A DNA stretch of 25,928 bases from a virus: positions 1 through 25,928 of IMG/VR virus record IMGVR_UViG_3300031766_000055; one strand, written 5' to 3'. The position numbers and the translations under genes were made by a program. The notes under the pieces are model-generated. The model searched no databases. It was given only the letters and a program-made list of their open reading frames with translations, and was not told the origin of the DNA. This document shows positions 12,146 through 18,445 of the stretch, piece after piece. Position 1 is the first letter of the stretch. Each line of letters begins with the position of its first letter.

Positions 12146-12366
12146 TGATAGAAATTTATGGTAAAATAAACTGCAACTACTGCACTTCGGCAGTAGACCT
12201 ATGCAAAACGCTTAAATTAGATTATAAATACTACCGCCTAGATCAGGACTATACTTTAACGCAGTTATGGGACAAAGTAAAGTTTAAAACATTCCCTCAG
12301 GTTTTTGTTGATGGAGTGTGTATAGGTGGATTCTCAGAACTACTGGAGTTTACAAATGGATCTTAA
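12145..12366 (+). CDS. Glutaredoxin
   Basis: This 73-residue protein is a classic short glutaredoxin. EIYGKINCNYC carries the CxxC redox centre (C10 and C13), FKTFPQVFVDG has the cis-proline, and IGGFSELLEF has the glycine pair that binds glutathione. It would reduce disulfides using glutathione, most likely supporting ribonucleotide reductase or other phage/host thiols. A longer in-frame start at 12106 would lie within the preceding small gene. The ATG at 12145 keeps the TGATG junction and gives the normal family N-terminus. It overlaps the next gene by 11 nt. Confidence 0.93.
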   Translation: MIEIYGKINCNYCTSAVDLCKTLKLDYKYYRLDQDYTLTQLWDKVKFKTFPQVFVDGVCIGGFSELLEFTNGS

Positions 12367-12604
12367 AAAACTAAATAAACTAGTAATCACAATGGAAGAG
12401 TGCGGAGAATTAATACGTGCTTGTTCGAAAGTAATGCGACATGGTATTGAAGATCCTAAGTATCTCAGTAATCTGATCGATGAAATGGGTGATGTTCGTG
12501 CAATGATATCTGTGCTGTCAAAAGCATATGACCTTGATTCAGCCAAGATTGAAGATGCCACGCAAAAGAGGCTAACCAAGATGAATCGCCCTGATTACGA
12601 GTGA
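12356..12604 (+). CDS. Second MazG-like pyrophosphohydrolase
   Basis: The 82-residue protein from ATG 12356 (GGAG 7 nt upstream) has MEECGELIRACSKVMRHG (the ExxE helix) and LIDEMGDVRAMISVLSKAY (the ExxD helix), the minimal MazG-like fold. It should hydrolyse (d)NTP-type substrates, but its specificity cannot be read from sequence. It differs from the 8700-9032 MazG, so the two are unlikely to be recent duplicates. It is the last gene before promoter P6. Confidence 0.82.
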   Translation: MDLKKLNKLVITMEECGELIRACSKVMRHGIEDPKYLSNLIDEMGDVRAMISVLSKAYDLDSAKIEDATQKRLTKMNRPDYE

Positions 12605-12619
12605 GGACAAAAATAACTC

Positions 12620-12648
12620 TTGACATTTTTTTCTCTAGGTGTTATACT
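12620..12648 (+). promoter_or_regulatory. Sigma70-type promoter P6
   Basis: TTGACA (12620-12625), 17 bp, TATACT (12643-12648), plus strand. It precedes the 12675 gene by about 20 nt of leader and drives the iscU operon. Confidence 0.85.
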
Positions 12649-12674
12649 ATTGGAAATTGTGAGAGTAGAGTTCA

Positions 12675-13259
12675 ATGAATATATTCATTCTTGACCAAGA
12701 CATAGAGAAGTGTGCAGAGTATCATATAGACGCCCATTCCGGCAAAATGCAGCTAGAAGCTGCTCAAATGCTTTGCACTATTCATTGGATAGACAAGTTC
12801 GTAGGATACATTCCTCGTAAACTCACTTCAGAAGAGTGGCGGGTTATCGCTGAACGCAAGACAGATGACCCACGCCATTTTGCATACCTGCCTACAATGT
12901 ACAATCACCCTTGTACTATCTGGGCACGCGAATCGCAGCAAAACTACGAGTGGCTGTGGTGTTATGCTCATGCGCTCAATCAAGAGCATATCTACCGTGG
13001 CGGGGCAGACCACAAGTCTTTCCGCGAAGTCATAAACAAACTACCGGATATTTCATTACCCAACACAGGGCTTACACCCTTTGCACAAGCAATGCCAGAA
13101 ACCTTAAAGAGTGAAGATGCAGTTGCTTCTTATCGTATGTTCTACATGAAGGATAAAGCAGCTATTGGCAAGGGAGCTAAGTGGAAAGTTCGTGGCAAAC
13201 CCCATTGGTGGGACGATGATATCGCAGACTATGAAAGTAGAATTTCGAGGGCAGCCTAA
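12675..13259 (+). CDS. Conserved phage protein of unknown function
   Basis: The 194-residue protein has the pattern MNIFILDQDIEKCAEYHIDAH, then SGKMQLEAAQMLCTIHWI. A histidine/tryptophan-rich middle follows (NHPCTIWARESQQNYEWLWC), ending RGKPHWWDDD. A family with the D-x-D, H-x-x-K-M-x-x-E and NHP-x-x-x-W-x-R-x-S-x-x-N-Y-x-W-L signatures is widespread in phages. I believe it has no assigned function. The many conserved His, Asp and Glu residues suggest an enzyme, perhaps metal-dependent. It is the first gene of the P6 transcript, and its stop overlaps the iscU start (TAATG). Confidence 0.78.
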   Translation: MNIFILDQDIEKCAEYHIDAHSGKMQLEAAQMLCTIHWIDKFVGYIPRKLTSEEWRVIAERKTDDPRHFAYLPTMYNHPCTIWARESQQNYEWLWCYAHALNQEHIYRGGADHKSFREVINKLPDISLPNTGLTPFAQAMPETLKSEDAVASYRMFYMKDKAAIGKGAKWKVRGKPHWWDDDIADYESRISRAA

Positions 13260-13663
13260 TGGCTTATAGTGATAAAGTAATGGATCATTATGAAAACCCA
13301 CGTAATGTGGGAAGATTCGACGATGCCGAAGATATTGGTACGGGTATGGTCGGAGCACCCGCTTGTGGTGATGTCATGAAACTACAGATTAAAGTAGATA
13401 AGGGGATAATACAAGATGCAAAGTTTAAAACATATGGGTGTGGAAGTGCAATCGCTAGTAGCTCTTTGCTTACTGAATGGGTTAAGGGAAGAAGTTTGCA
13501 TGATGCTAATAATATTCGTAACACTGATATAGCAGAAGAGTTAGCACTTCCGCCAGTAAAAATTCATTGTAGTGTTCTCGCTGAGGATGCTATTAAAGCG
13601 GCAATAAAAGACTATTTGGATAAAAACAATGGAATACTTGGAACGGATGAAAGCAGTAGATAA
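13259..13663 (+). CDS. iscU: IscU-type iron-sulfur cluster scaffold
   Basis: The 134-residue protein is plainly IscU. MAYSDKVMDHYENPRNVG opens it, and the three cluster-binding cysteines are present: C36 (GAPACGD, with D38), C61 (TYGCGSAIASSS) and C104 (KIHCSVLAEDAI, with H103). The LPPVK motif that binds the HscA chaperone is intact at 97-101. It looks very close to gammaproteobacterial IscU, apart from a tail (NNGILGTDESSR) created by overlap with the next gene. It would receive sulfur from host IscS and pass clusters to host carriers, since no IscS or HscA is visible here. Start at ATG 13259, with GAGGG about 8 nt upstream. It is a candidate auxiliary metabolic gene. Confidence 0.95.
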   Translation: MAYSDKVMDHYENPRNVGRFDDAEDIGTGMVGAPACGDVMKLQIKVDKGIIQDAKFKTYGCGSAIASSSLLTEWVKGRSLHDANNIRNTDIAEELALPPVKIHCSVLAEDAIKAAIKDYLDKNNGILGTDESSR

Positions 13664-13817
13664 AGCCTTCACAGTTGAGAAGTGCGATAATGGCTATATG
13701 CTAAGAGGGTCTGGTATAGATGTACATGATTCATGGGGAGATTTAGTACTGGTCTTTAACAATCAGAACGAACTTATGAGTGCAATGGAAGCTCTCTGGG
13801 CGAAGAAGCATGTCTAA
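13629..13817 (+). CDS. Small protein, unknown function
   Basis: The 62-residue product begins MEYLERMKAVDKAFTVEKC and looks alpha/beta (GYMLRGSGIDVHDSWGDLVL, then ELMSAMEALWAKKHV). It starts within the last 35 nt of iscU. An in-frame ATG at 13647 is an alternative start; neither has a strong ribosome site. Its end overlaps the next gene. No family recognised. Confidence 0.62.
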   Translation: MEYLERMKAVDKAFTVEKCDNGYMLRGSGIDVHDSWGDLVLVFNNQNELMSAMEALWAKKHV

Positions 13818-13944
13818 AATTAGAATGACTGTTGACTCTTTATCTCGAAGCGAAACTAAAAAGAATAAAAAAGTTCGAGAAACAAAACAGCGTCAACAAG
13901 GTAAAAAAGAATTGAAAAATATGGAGAGACTAGAGGGTCAATAA
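13810..13944 (+). CDS. 44-residue basic helical protein
   Basis: The ATG at 13810 opens 44 codons: MSKIRMTVDSLSRSETKKNK, then a basic stretch rich in Lys, Arg and Gln, ending MERLEGQ. It is likely one long helix. It overlaps the genes on both sides (8 nt upstream, 1 nt TAATG downstream), which supports it as a translated gene. It directly precedes a DNA-binding protein gene and might act with it. That is only a guess from position. Confidence 0.6.
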   Translation: MSKIRMTVDSLSRSETKKNKKVRETKQRQQGKKELKNMERLEGQ

Positions 13945-14594
13945 TGAAACGAGGAGTTAAAAAGCAAGAAGGAGAGAACCTAACTGATGCAAACATTAAA
14001 AAGGTTATACAATTTTTGTCAGCAGAAACACCGATTTCAAAAAAAGAAGCGTGTAGTATTCTTAATATTAGTTATAATACTACTAGGCTTAGTAAAATTA
14101 TTGAAGAGTATGAGGAGAATATTCAATATAGAAAAACTAGAATGTCTCAGAAAAGGGGACGTCCTGCCTCACAGCAAGAAATCGCACAAATTGCGGAAGA
14201 GTACCTGGGAGGAGAGAGCTTTTCTGACATTGGAAAGAGAGTTTATAGGTCTGTAGCTTTTGTAAAAAACATAATTGAAAGAGTAGGTGTTCCTGCAAGG
14301 GCTCAGGGAGAAGAAAAAGCAGAAATCGAATATCTTCCTGAAGAGTGCGTTTCAGAAGCTTTTATTGTGGGAGAAGTCGCTTGGTCAGCCAAGTACCACA
14401 CTTCGTGTGAGATTCGGGCAAAACTTGACGACAAATATATAGATCAGTACAACACTGCTTGTTATAGAGTGTGGATAAGAGAACCTACAGAAACTAGTGA
14501 GGATTTCGGAGGCTTTAATGCTTACGTTCCTTCTTATGACCTTGGAAAACTGGAGCACTTAAAAGAATATGGACTTAATACAGGACGCATTTAG
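13944..14594 (+). CDS. DNA-binding protein with two helix-turn-helix segments
   Basis: The 216-residue protein has two HTH-like regions. Residues about 14-60 contain ISKKEACSILNISYNTTRLS, with the shape of a helix-turn-recognition helix. Residues about 70-118 contain KRGRPASQQEIAQIAEEYLG, then SFSDIGKRVYRSVAFVKNII, including an AT-hook-like RGRP. The C-terminal half (about 125-216) looks beta-rich and unknown. It probably regulates phage or host transcription. It is inside the P6 operon, after a small basic protein, and overlaps the next gene by 26 nt. Specific targets cannot be inferred. Confidence 0.7.
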   Translation: MKRGVKKQEGENLTDANIKKVIQFLSAETPISKKEACSILNISYNTTRLSKIIEEYEENIQYRKTRMSQKRGRPASQQEIAQIAEEYLGGESFSDIGKRVYRSVAFVKNIIERVGVPARAQGEEKAEIEYLPEECVSEAFIVGEVAWSAKYHTSCEIRAKLDDKYIDQYNTACYRVWIREPTETSEDFGGFNAYVPSYDLGKLEHLKEYGLNTGRI

Positions 14595-14823
14595 CCTGTA
14601 CATGATATTTTGCATTACTACGCTAGTATGTATAATATACTTACAGTACAAGGCTTTCAAAGAAGCGAAAGTAAGTTTTTCCTTCGGAGGTAGCCTTATA
14701 TATTACACTATAACGGCTGTTTCAGTAGTATTACTGGCACCGATATTTTTTATAGTTTTTATGTTTCGTAGCGACTCTTACTTCGACTCATTAGTTGAGT
14801 GGTTAGAGGAAAATATTTCTTGA
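14569..14823 (+). CDS. Small membrane protein with two helices
   Basis: The 84-residue product has two membrane segments: about residues 8-27 (FSLYMIFCITTLVCIIYLQY) and about 42-66 (LIYYTITAVSVVLLAPIFFI). A short charged stretch separates them (KAFKEAKVS), and the tail is acidic. It starts 26 nt inside the upstream HTH gene and ends at promoter P7. It has a size and shape seen in class II holins, but it is not beside the lysis genes, so I leave the function open. Confidence 0.68.
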   Translation: MDLIQDAFSLYMIFCITTLVCIIYLQYKAFKEAKVSFSFGGSLIYYTITAVSVVLLAPIFFIVFMFRSDSYFDSLVEWLEENIS

Positions 14824-14848
14824 CATACTTAGCTCCATCTCTTATAAT
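14820..14848 (+). promoter_or_regulatory. Sigma70-type promoter P7
   Basis: TTGACA (14820-14825), 17 bp, TATAAT (14843-14848), plus strand, both perfect. The -35 overlaps the stop codon of the membrane-protein gene. Confidence 0.9.
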
Positions 14849-14875
14849 ACTTGTATTGAATGAGAGGAACTTCCT

Positions 14876-15322
14876 ATGGGATGGAATTTTTATCAGAGAC
14901 AACTAGACAAGTTCGGCACTTGTGCCGGACATAAAGGCAAACCAAAACGGAGAAGAACTATGGCTTGGGACGACGATTCCAAACAGCAAGCAATTGAAAT
15001 GTACACAACAGAGGAACCTACACCGGAAAACTCTATGGAGATTGTAAAAGCAATCGCAGAAGAGATGGGTCAATCACCTAATGGTGTTCGTATGATTCTG
15101 ACTAAAGCTGGTGTGTATGTGAAGAAAGCTACTGCCACGGCTAGTGGAACTACAAAATCTGCTTCTACAGGAGGCACACGAATCAGTAAGGCTGCTGCTC
15201 AAGAAGCTCTTACTGCCGCCCTTACGGATGCAGGAGTCGATATTGATGAAGATATCGTCTCAAAACTAACTGGTAAGGCTGCCCAGTATTTTGCTGACGC
15301 GATAGCGAAAGTAGCAGCTTAA
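14876..15322 (+). CDS. SANT/HTH-like DNA-binding protein
   Basis: From ATG 14876 the product is 148 residues. A second in-frame ATG at 14960 (GGAG 7 nt upstream) would give 120 residues beginning MAWDDDSKQQAIEMY and is at least as plausible. The core after that second Met (EIVKAIAEEMGQSPNGVRMI, then LTKAGVYVKK) is a small three-helix HTH of the same kind as the four repeats in the 18446 gene. A linker of Ala/Thr/Ser/Gly follows, then a C-terminal helical domain (about 115-148, ending FADAIAKVAA). Likely an abundant DNA-binding protein or regulator. The 84 nt between the two ATGs contain a perfect hairpin at 14911-14930. Confidence 0.68.
   Translation: MGWNFYQRQLDKFGTCAGHKGKPKRRRTMAWDDDSKQQAIEMYTTEEPTPENSMEIVKAIAEEMGQSPNGVRMILTKAGVYVKKATATASGTTKSASTGGTRISKAAAQEALTAALTDAGVDIDEDIVSKLTGKAAQYFADAIAKVAA
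14911..14930 (+). promoter_or_regulatory. 8-bp hairpin between alternative starts
   Basis: GTTCGGCA (14911-14918) pairs with TGCCGGAC (14923-14930), with one G-T pair and loop CTTG. It lies 30 nt before the ATG at 14960. It may influence choice between the two starts or be a chance feature of the coding sequence. Confidence 0.35.
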
Positions 15323-15328
15323 TAAAGT

Positions 15329-15428
15329 CCTTAGGGGGGTTTATTGGCTATTGCCGCTGATAACTCCCTCCTAGGGCAACCACATTAATGCTTACACCAT
15401 GTAGACAAAAGAGGTTTTGCTCAACATG
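15329..15428 (+). promoter_or_regulatory. Structured leader with two hairpins
   Basis: In the 119-nt gap after the HTH gene, CCTTAGGGGGGTTTA (15329-15343) can pair with 15361-15375 with one bulge. An inner GGC/GCC stem lies within it. CATGT (15398-15402) pairs with ACATG (15424-15428), and CAAAA/TTTTG pair inside it around a GAGG loop. Neither hairpin is followed by a T-tract, so they are not classical terminators. They sit just before the ribosome site (GGAG, 15431-15434) of the next gene and may control it. Confidence 0.45.
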
Positions 15429-15441
15429 ATGGAGCTATTAA

Positions 15442-15705
15442 GTGAAAAAAGAAGAACTTAAAAAGAAGGTAGAGAGTGCTGGAGATGCGATTATCACGTA
15501 TAAAAGTCCAAACTCTAAAAAGACAAAGTACAATGTATGTACTTTAGATTTTACTACTCCCTACATTCAGGATAAGAAGAATAGAGCGAAAGAAGACGGT
15601 CAGACTGTCCTAATGTTTTGTTGGGACACTGATTCTTTTCGCCTTATGAAAGCGGATAATGTTACCTCGGTGATGCCCTTAGCTAATGTACTGAGGAATG
15701 ACTGA
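15442..15705 (+). CDS. Small beta-barrel-like protein (SH3-like)
   Basis: The 87-residue protein starts with GTG 15442 (GGAG 7 nt upstream). A Lys-rich helix (residues 1-10) is followed by strands ITYKSPNSKKTKYNVCTLDF and VLMFCWDTDSFRLMKADNVT. The end of the domain resembles that of the 8488-8703 protein (strand, then W/D-x-E/D-x-x-x-W/F). I therefore group both loosely with SH3-like DUF2693-type phage proteins. Role unknown. It overlaps the next gene by 1 nt (TGATG). Confidence 0.62.
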   Translation: MKKEELKKKVESAGDAIITYKSPNSKKTKYNVCTLDFTTPYIQDKKNRAKEDGQTVLMFCWDTDSFRLMKADNVTSVMPLANVLRND

Positions 15706-15983
15706 TGGAAGCATATTCAAAAATTATAGTAAATGAGCCTTATCGTCAGGTTCGACTAACCATTAATGAGTTTCGAGAGGAAGAGTATCTTCACTTGAGA
15801 GAGTATTATCTTGATTTTGAAGAAGAATGGAAGCCTACTAATAAAGGCATCGCCATACCTCTAGAGCTAGATACCTCAAAAGAATTGTTTATAGCGTTTT
15901 CAGAGATTATTTCTATAGCAGAGAGCAAAACGGTGTTAGAAGAATTTTTCGGAGACACTATTCGAGACCTATATCAAAAATAG
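15705..15983 (+). CDS. PC4/p15-like single-stranded DNA-binding protein
   Basis: The 92-residue protein contains RLTINEFREEEYLHLREYYL, then FEEEWKPTNKGIAIPLELD. The core REYY-D then EWKPTNKGI matches the conserved beta-hairpin of the PC4 transcription coactivator family (REYY/W-D, then KPG-KGI). A C-terminal helix follows (LFIAFSEIISIAESKTVLEE). PC4-like proteins bind single-stranded DNA as dimers. Phage versions may act in transcription, replication or repair. It directly precedes the ligase gene, separated by promoter P8, and ends with the codons CAA AAA TAG that are part of a repeated junction. Confidence 0.72.
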   Translation: MEAYSKIIVNEPYRQVRLTINEFREEEYLHLREYYLDFEEEWKPTNKGIAIPLELDTSKELFIAFSEIISIAESKTVLEEFFGDTIRDLYQK

Positions 15984-15986
15984 TTC

Positions 15987-16015
15987 TTGACAAAAGATCT
16001 GAAACCCTCTATAAT
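15987..16015 (+). promoter_or_regulatory. Sigma70-type promoter P8
   Basis: TTGACA (15987-15992), 17 bp, TATAAT (16010-16015), plus strand, both perfect. The upstream 18 nt and part of the spacer (CTGAAACCC) match promoter P9. Confidence 0.92.
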
Positions 16016-16042
16016 ATTCTTTTTTAAATGTGAAAGGAAAAT

Positions 16043-16987
16043 ATGAATAAACTTCTTGATGCTGCTTCAACAGCATATTACGAAGGCACGCCTTTTATGT
16101 CGGATGTAGAATTTGATATTCTTGCCGAAGAATCAGGCTATGTTGCTGTGGGCCATACAGGGGACTTTGAGATACAACATCTCTTTCCTATGTATAGCCT
16201 GCAAAAAGTATTTGTTGGAGAAGAACATCCTCCCTACGATCATGCGAAGGGAGCTACTATTGTTAGCCCCAAGCTAGACGGCGCAGCAGTATCTTTAGGC
16301 TACTGGAACGGTGATCTTATTATTGCTCTTACAAGAGGTGATGGTAAGAAAGGCCGTGACATTACTGAAAAGATGCGTTCGCTGGTGCCTGAAACTATAG
16401 ATCGTATGGGTGCAGTACAGATAACTGGAGAAGTTGTAGCTCCTGAGACAATTCCTAATGCTAGGAACTATGCGTCAGGGGCTTTAAATCTTAAGTCTAT
16501 AGATGAGTTTCTCACTAGAGAGATTCGTTTCGTAGCTTATGATATTCAACCTTCCTACCACCAAAGTTGGACAGAGGACTTAGCAGATCTTGCTTCGGCA
16601 AACTTTGATACAGTTACTCAGTCCAATTGGACGGGTTATCCACAGGATGGACTCGTATTTCGTGTGAACAATCGTGCGAAATATGAAGAGATGGGTTATA
16701 CATCTCACCATCCTCGTGGTGCTTTCGCATTAAAAGAGCGTCCTGCAGGAGTGAGTACACAACTGTTAGATGTGGTATGGCAAGTGGGGAAGTCGGGAGT
16801 AGTTTCCCCTGTTGCTATATTAGAGCCTATCTTGATTGGTGAAGCTACAGTTTCTCGTGCTACATTACATAATATGAGGTACATTAATGAACTGAATCTA
16901 GAGATTGGCTGTACTGTCGAAGTAATTCGATCTGGTGAAATAATACCAAGAGTCGTAAGACGAATTGAAGGAGAAGCGTGTGTTTGA
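16043..16987 (+). CDS. NAD+-dependent DNA ligase, adenylation and OB domains (split gene, part A)
   Basis: The 314-residue protein holds the N-terminal part of LigA. A short Ia domain (AYYEGTPFMSDVEFD, residues 11-25) binds NMN. The nucleotidyltransferase domain has catalytic K77 in SPKLDG, TRGDGKKGRDIT, the GEVVAP strand, DGLVFRVN and FALKERP. The OB domain (VVWQVGKSGVVSPVAILEPI to IRSGEIIPRVV) closes the protein. It ends exactly where the zinc finger begins in ordinary LigA; the remaining domains are encoded at 17688. A split ligase with A and B subunits is known in phage T5. The two parts must associate to seal nicks. GGAAA lies before the ATG, and promoter P8 is immediately upstream. Confidence 0.95.
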   Translation: MNKLLDAASTAYYEGTPFMSDVEFDILAEESGYVAVGHTGDFEIQHLFPMYSLQKVFVGEEHPPYDHAKGATIVSPKLDGAAVSLGYWNGDLIIALTRGDGKKGRDITEKMRSLVPETIDRMGAVQITGEVVAPETIPNARNYASGALNLKSIDEFLTREIRFVAYDIQPSYHQSWTEDLADLASANFDTVTQSNWTGYPQDGLVFRVNNRAKYEEMGYTSHHPRGAFALKERPAGVSTQLLDVVWQVGKSGVVSPVAILEPILIGEATVSRATLHNMRYINELNLEIGCTVEVIRSGEIIPRVVRRIEGEACV

Positions 16988-17267
16988 TGACGAAAATGAA
17001 GAAAATATTTTCGGATGGGTAGGTTTGAAAGATAATGGAGATCACTATATCTCAGCAGTAGGCTTATATGACTACTTCTGGCATTTAAAGGAAGACACCC
17101 GCACTAAAATCCTGGAGGGTTGGGTTACCGCTATAGAGGCGTATCTTGATCCTGAGTTCGCGAAAGACGTGGTAAATGCAGACGAAGGTATAATATATGT
17201 GTCTGAAAGTCGTGAATCGGTAGAAGATAAGCCTTCGGGTAATATTATACCGTTTCCTAAGCGGTAA
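16980..17267 (+). CDS. Acidic protein between ligase halves, unknown function
   Basis: The GTG at 16980 is preferred, with AAGGAG 6 nt upstream; an in-frame TTG at 16965 lies within that site. The 95-residue product begins with acidic residues (DDENEENIFGW) and is acidic throughout. It has a probable helical middle (AVGLYDYFWHLKEDTRTKIL) and ends NIIPFPKR. It overlaps the ligase part A gene by 8 nt, so it is translated with it. I recognise no family. Its position could mean it works with the ligase or that it travelled with the neighbouring nuclease gene. Confidence 0.68.
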   Translation: MFDDENEENIFGWVGLKDNGDHYISAVGLYDYFWHLKEDTRTKILEGWVTAIEAYLDPEFAKDVVNADEGIIYVSESRESVEDKPSGNIIPFPKR

Positions 17268-17629
17268 TGAGTGGGGTCTATAACCTCACTTATTTTCAGA
17301 ATCATCCTGAAGAGGCTGAAAAAGATGGAGTCCTCTACTGTGTTGTATTAGTAAATAAAAAGACTAATAAAAGAGAATGTTTGAAAGTTGGAATCGCCTC
17401 AGGCAGAAACTGGAAAGACGTTCTTCGACGTAGCAGAGGCTTTAACCACTATGATATACGTATACAACGCACATATCATAGTACGATGTTCAACGTATGG
17501 TCATTAGAACAAGCGTTGCACGAAGAATATAAAGAACATAAATACATACCTACACAAACTTTTGGCGGATATACAGAGTGTTTCAAAATAAAGAAAGAAA
17601 TTATTTTAGCTATACCGGCACAAAAATAG
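17267..17629 (+). CDS. GIY-YIG-like nuclease (T5orf172/MUG113-like)
   Basis: The 120-residue protein shows the GIY-YIG layout. LYCVVLVNK carries the first Tyr-containing strand, and LKVGIASGRNW stands for the YIG strand. WKDVLRRSRG supplies a conserved Arg helix, and FGGYTECFKI supplies the catalytic Glu. The first motif is degenerate (LYC for GIY), as in the T5orf172/MUG113 branch. It would cut DNA, either as a homing-type endonuclease or in repair/host-DNA breakdown. It stands between the two halves of a DNA ligase, the type of position where mobile phage endonucleases are found. The start overlaps the previous stop (TAATG) with no good Shine-Dalgarno. Confidence 0.68.
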   Translation: MSGVYNLTYFQNHPEEAEKDGVLYCVVLVNKKTNKRECLKVGIASGRNWKDVLRRSRGFNHYDIRIQRTYHSTMFNVWSLEQALHEEYKEHKYIPTQTFGGYTECFKIKKEIILAIPAQK

Positions 17630-17632
17630 TTC

Positions 17633-17661
17633 TTGACATTTCAACTGAAACCCCGTATAAT
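17633..17661 (+). promoter_or_regulatory. Sigma70-type promoter P9
   Basis: TTGACA (17633-17638), 17 bp, TATAAT (17656-17661), plus strand, both perfect. It gives the second ligase gene its own transcript. It shares an 18-nt identical upstream segment with P8. Confidence 0.92.
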
Positions 17662-17687
17662 ATCTATTCAATCGTTGGAGAAAGTCT

Positions 17688-18440
17688 TTGAAAGAAATTA
17701 TAGCACCCAAACAATGCCCAAGCTGTGGCTTTAGCCTTGAGTGGGTTAACGACTTGTTATTTTGCTATAACTCTACTTGTGAGTCTAAAACTCATAAGTT
17801 ATTGGAGCACTTTGCTTCTACGTTGAAAATTAAGGGCATGGGGCCATCAACTATTCAAAAGCTCAGGATAACTACAATTCCTCAAATATATGAACTGAGC
17901 TTAGAGGAGATGGCAGAGTCCCTTAATTCTGAAAAACTAGCTGCAAAACTGTTTGATGAAATTCAGGATTCAAAGAAAGCTAGTCTTTCTGAAGTCTTAC
18001 CTGCATTTTCGATTCCACTAATCGGCAAAACAGCGTCAAGTAAGTTGTGTGCAGTAGTTAGCTCTATTTATGACTTAAATGACGAGGCTTGTACAGCAGC
18101 GGGGCTTGGACCTAAAGCAAGCAACAATTTGCTAGACTGGTACCATTCATATTTCCTCTGCGAGTACAAATGGTTACCTTTCTCATTTGAGTCTAGAGAA
18201 GTTACTTCTGTAATAGAACCAAAAGGCGTAGTGTGTATCAGTGGCAAACTGACGTCTTTTAAAACAAAAGCAGAAGCTGAAAAAACTCTTATTAGTAGGG
18301 GCTTTCTTGTAAAGTCTTCGGTAACTAAAGAAGTTACCCACCTTGTTAATGAGAGTGGTCTGGAAAGTTCCAAGACCAAAAAGGCAAGAGATAGTGGAGT
18401 CTCTATTATCACAAATCTAAATGAATTTATAGGAAATTAA
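17688..18440 (+). CDS. NAD+-dependent DNA ligase, zinc finger, HhH and BRCT domains (split gene, part B)
   Basis: The 250-residue protein is the C-terminal part of LigA. A four-cysteine zinc finger comes first (C10-x2-C13, C26 and C31; CPSCGFSLEW). Helix-hairpin-helix repeats follow (about 40-160, including LKIKGMGPSTIQKL and FSIPLIGKTASSKL), then a BRCT domain (about 176-250, KGVVCISGKLTSFKTKAEAE). It begins at the natural domain border of LigA and so complements part A. It starts with TTG 17688, with GGAG 7-8 nt upstream. These domains hold the DNA while part A catalyses the reaction. Its separate promoter may alter the ratio of the two subunits. Confidence 0.93.
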   Translation: MKEIIAPKQCPSCGFSLEWVNDLLFCYNSTCESKTHKLLEHFASTLKIKGMGPSTIQKLRITTIPQIYELSLEEMAESLNSEKLAAKLFDEIQDSKKASLSEVLPAFSIPLIGKTASSKLCAVVSSIYDLNDEACTAAGLGPKASNNLLDWYHSYFLCEYKWLPFSFESREVTSVIEPKGVVCISGKLTSFKTKAEAEKTLISRGFLVKSSVTKEVTHLVNESGLESSKTKKARDSGVSIITNLNEFIGN

Positions 18441-18445
18441 AACAT

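Noticed and set aside
18068-18412. 114-codon minus-strand frame inside the ligase part B gene
   Set aside because: It is the shadow of a well-supported ligase domain region, with no promoter or ribosome site on that strand.
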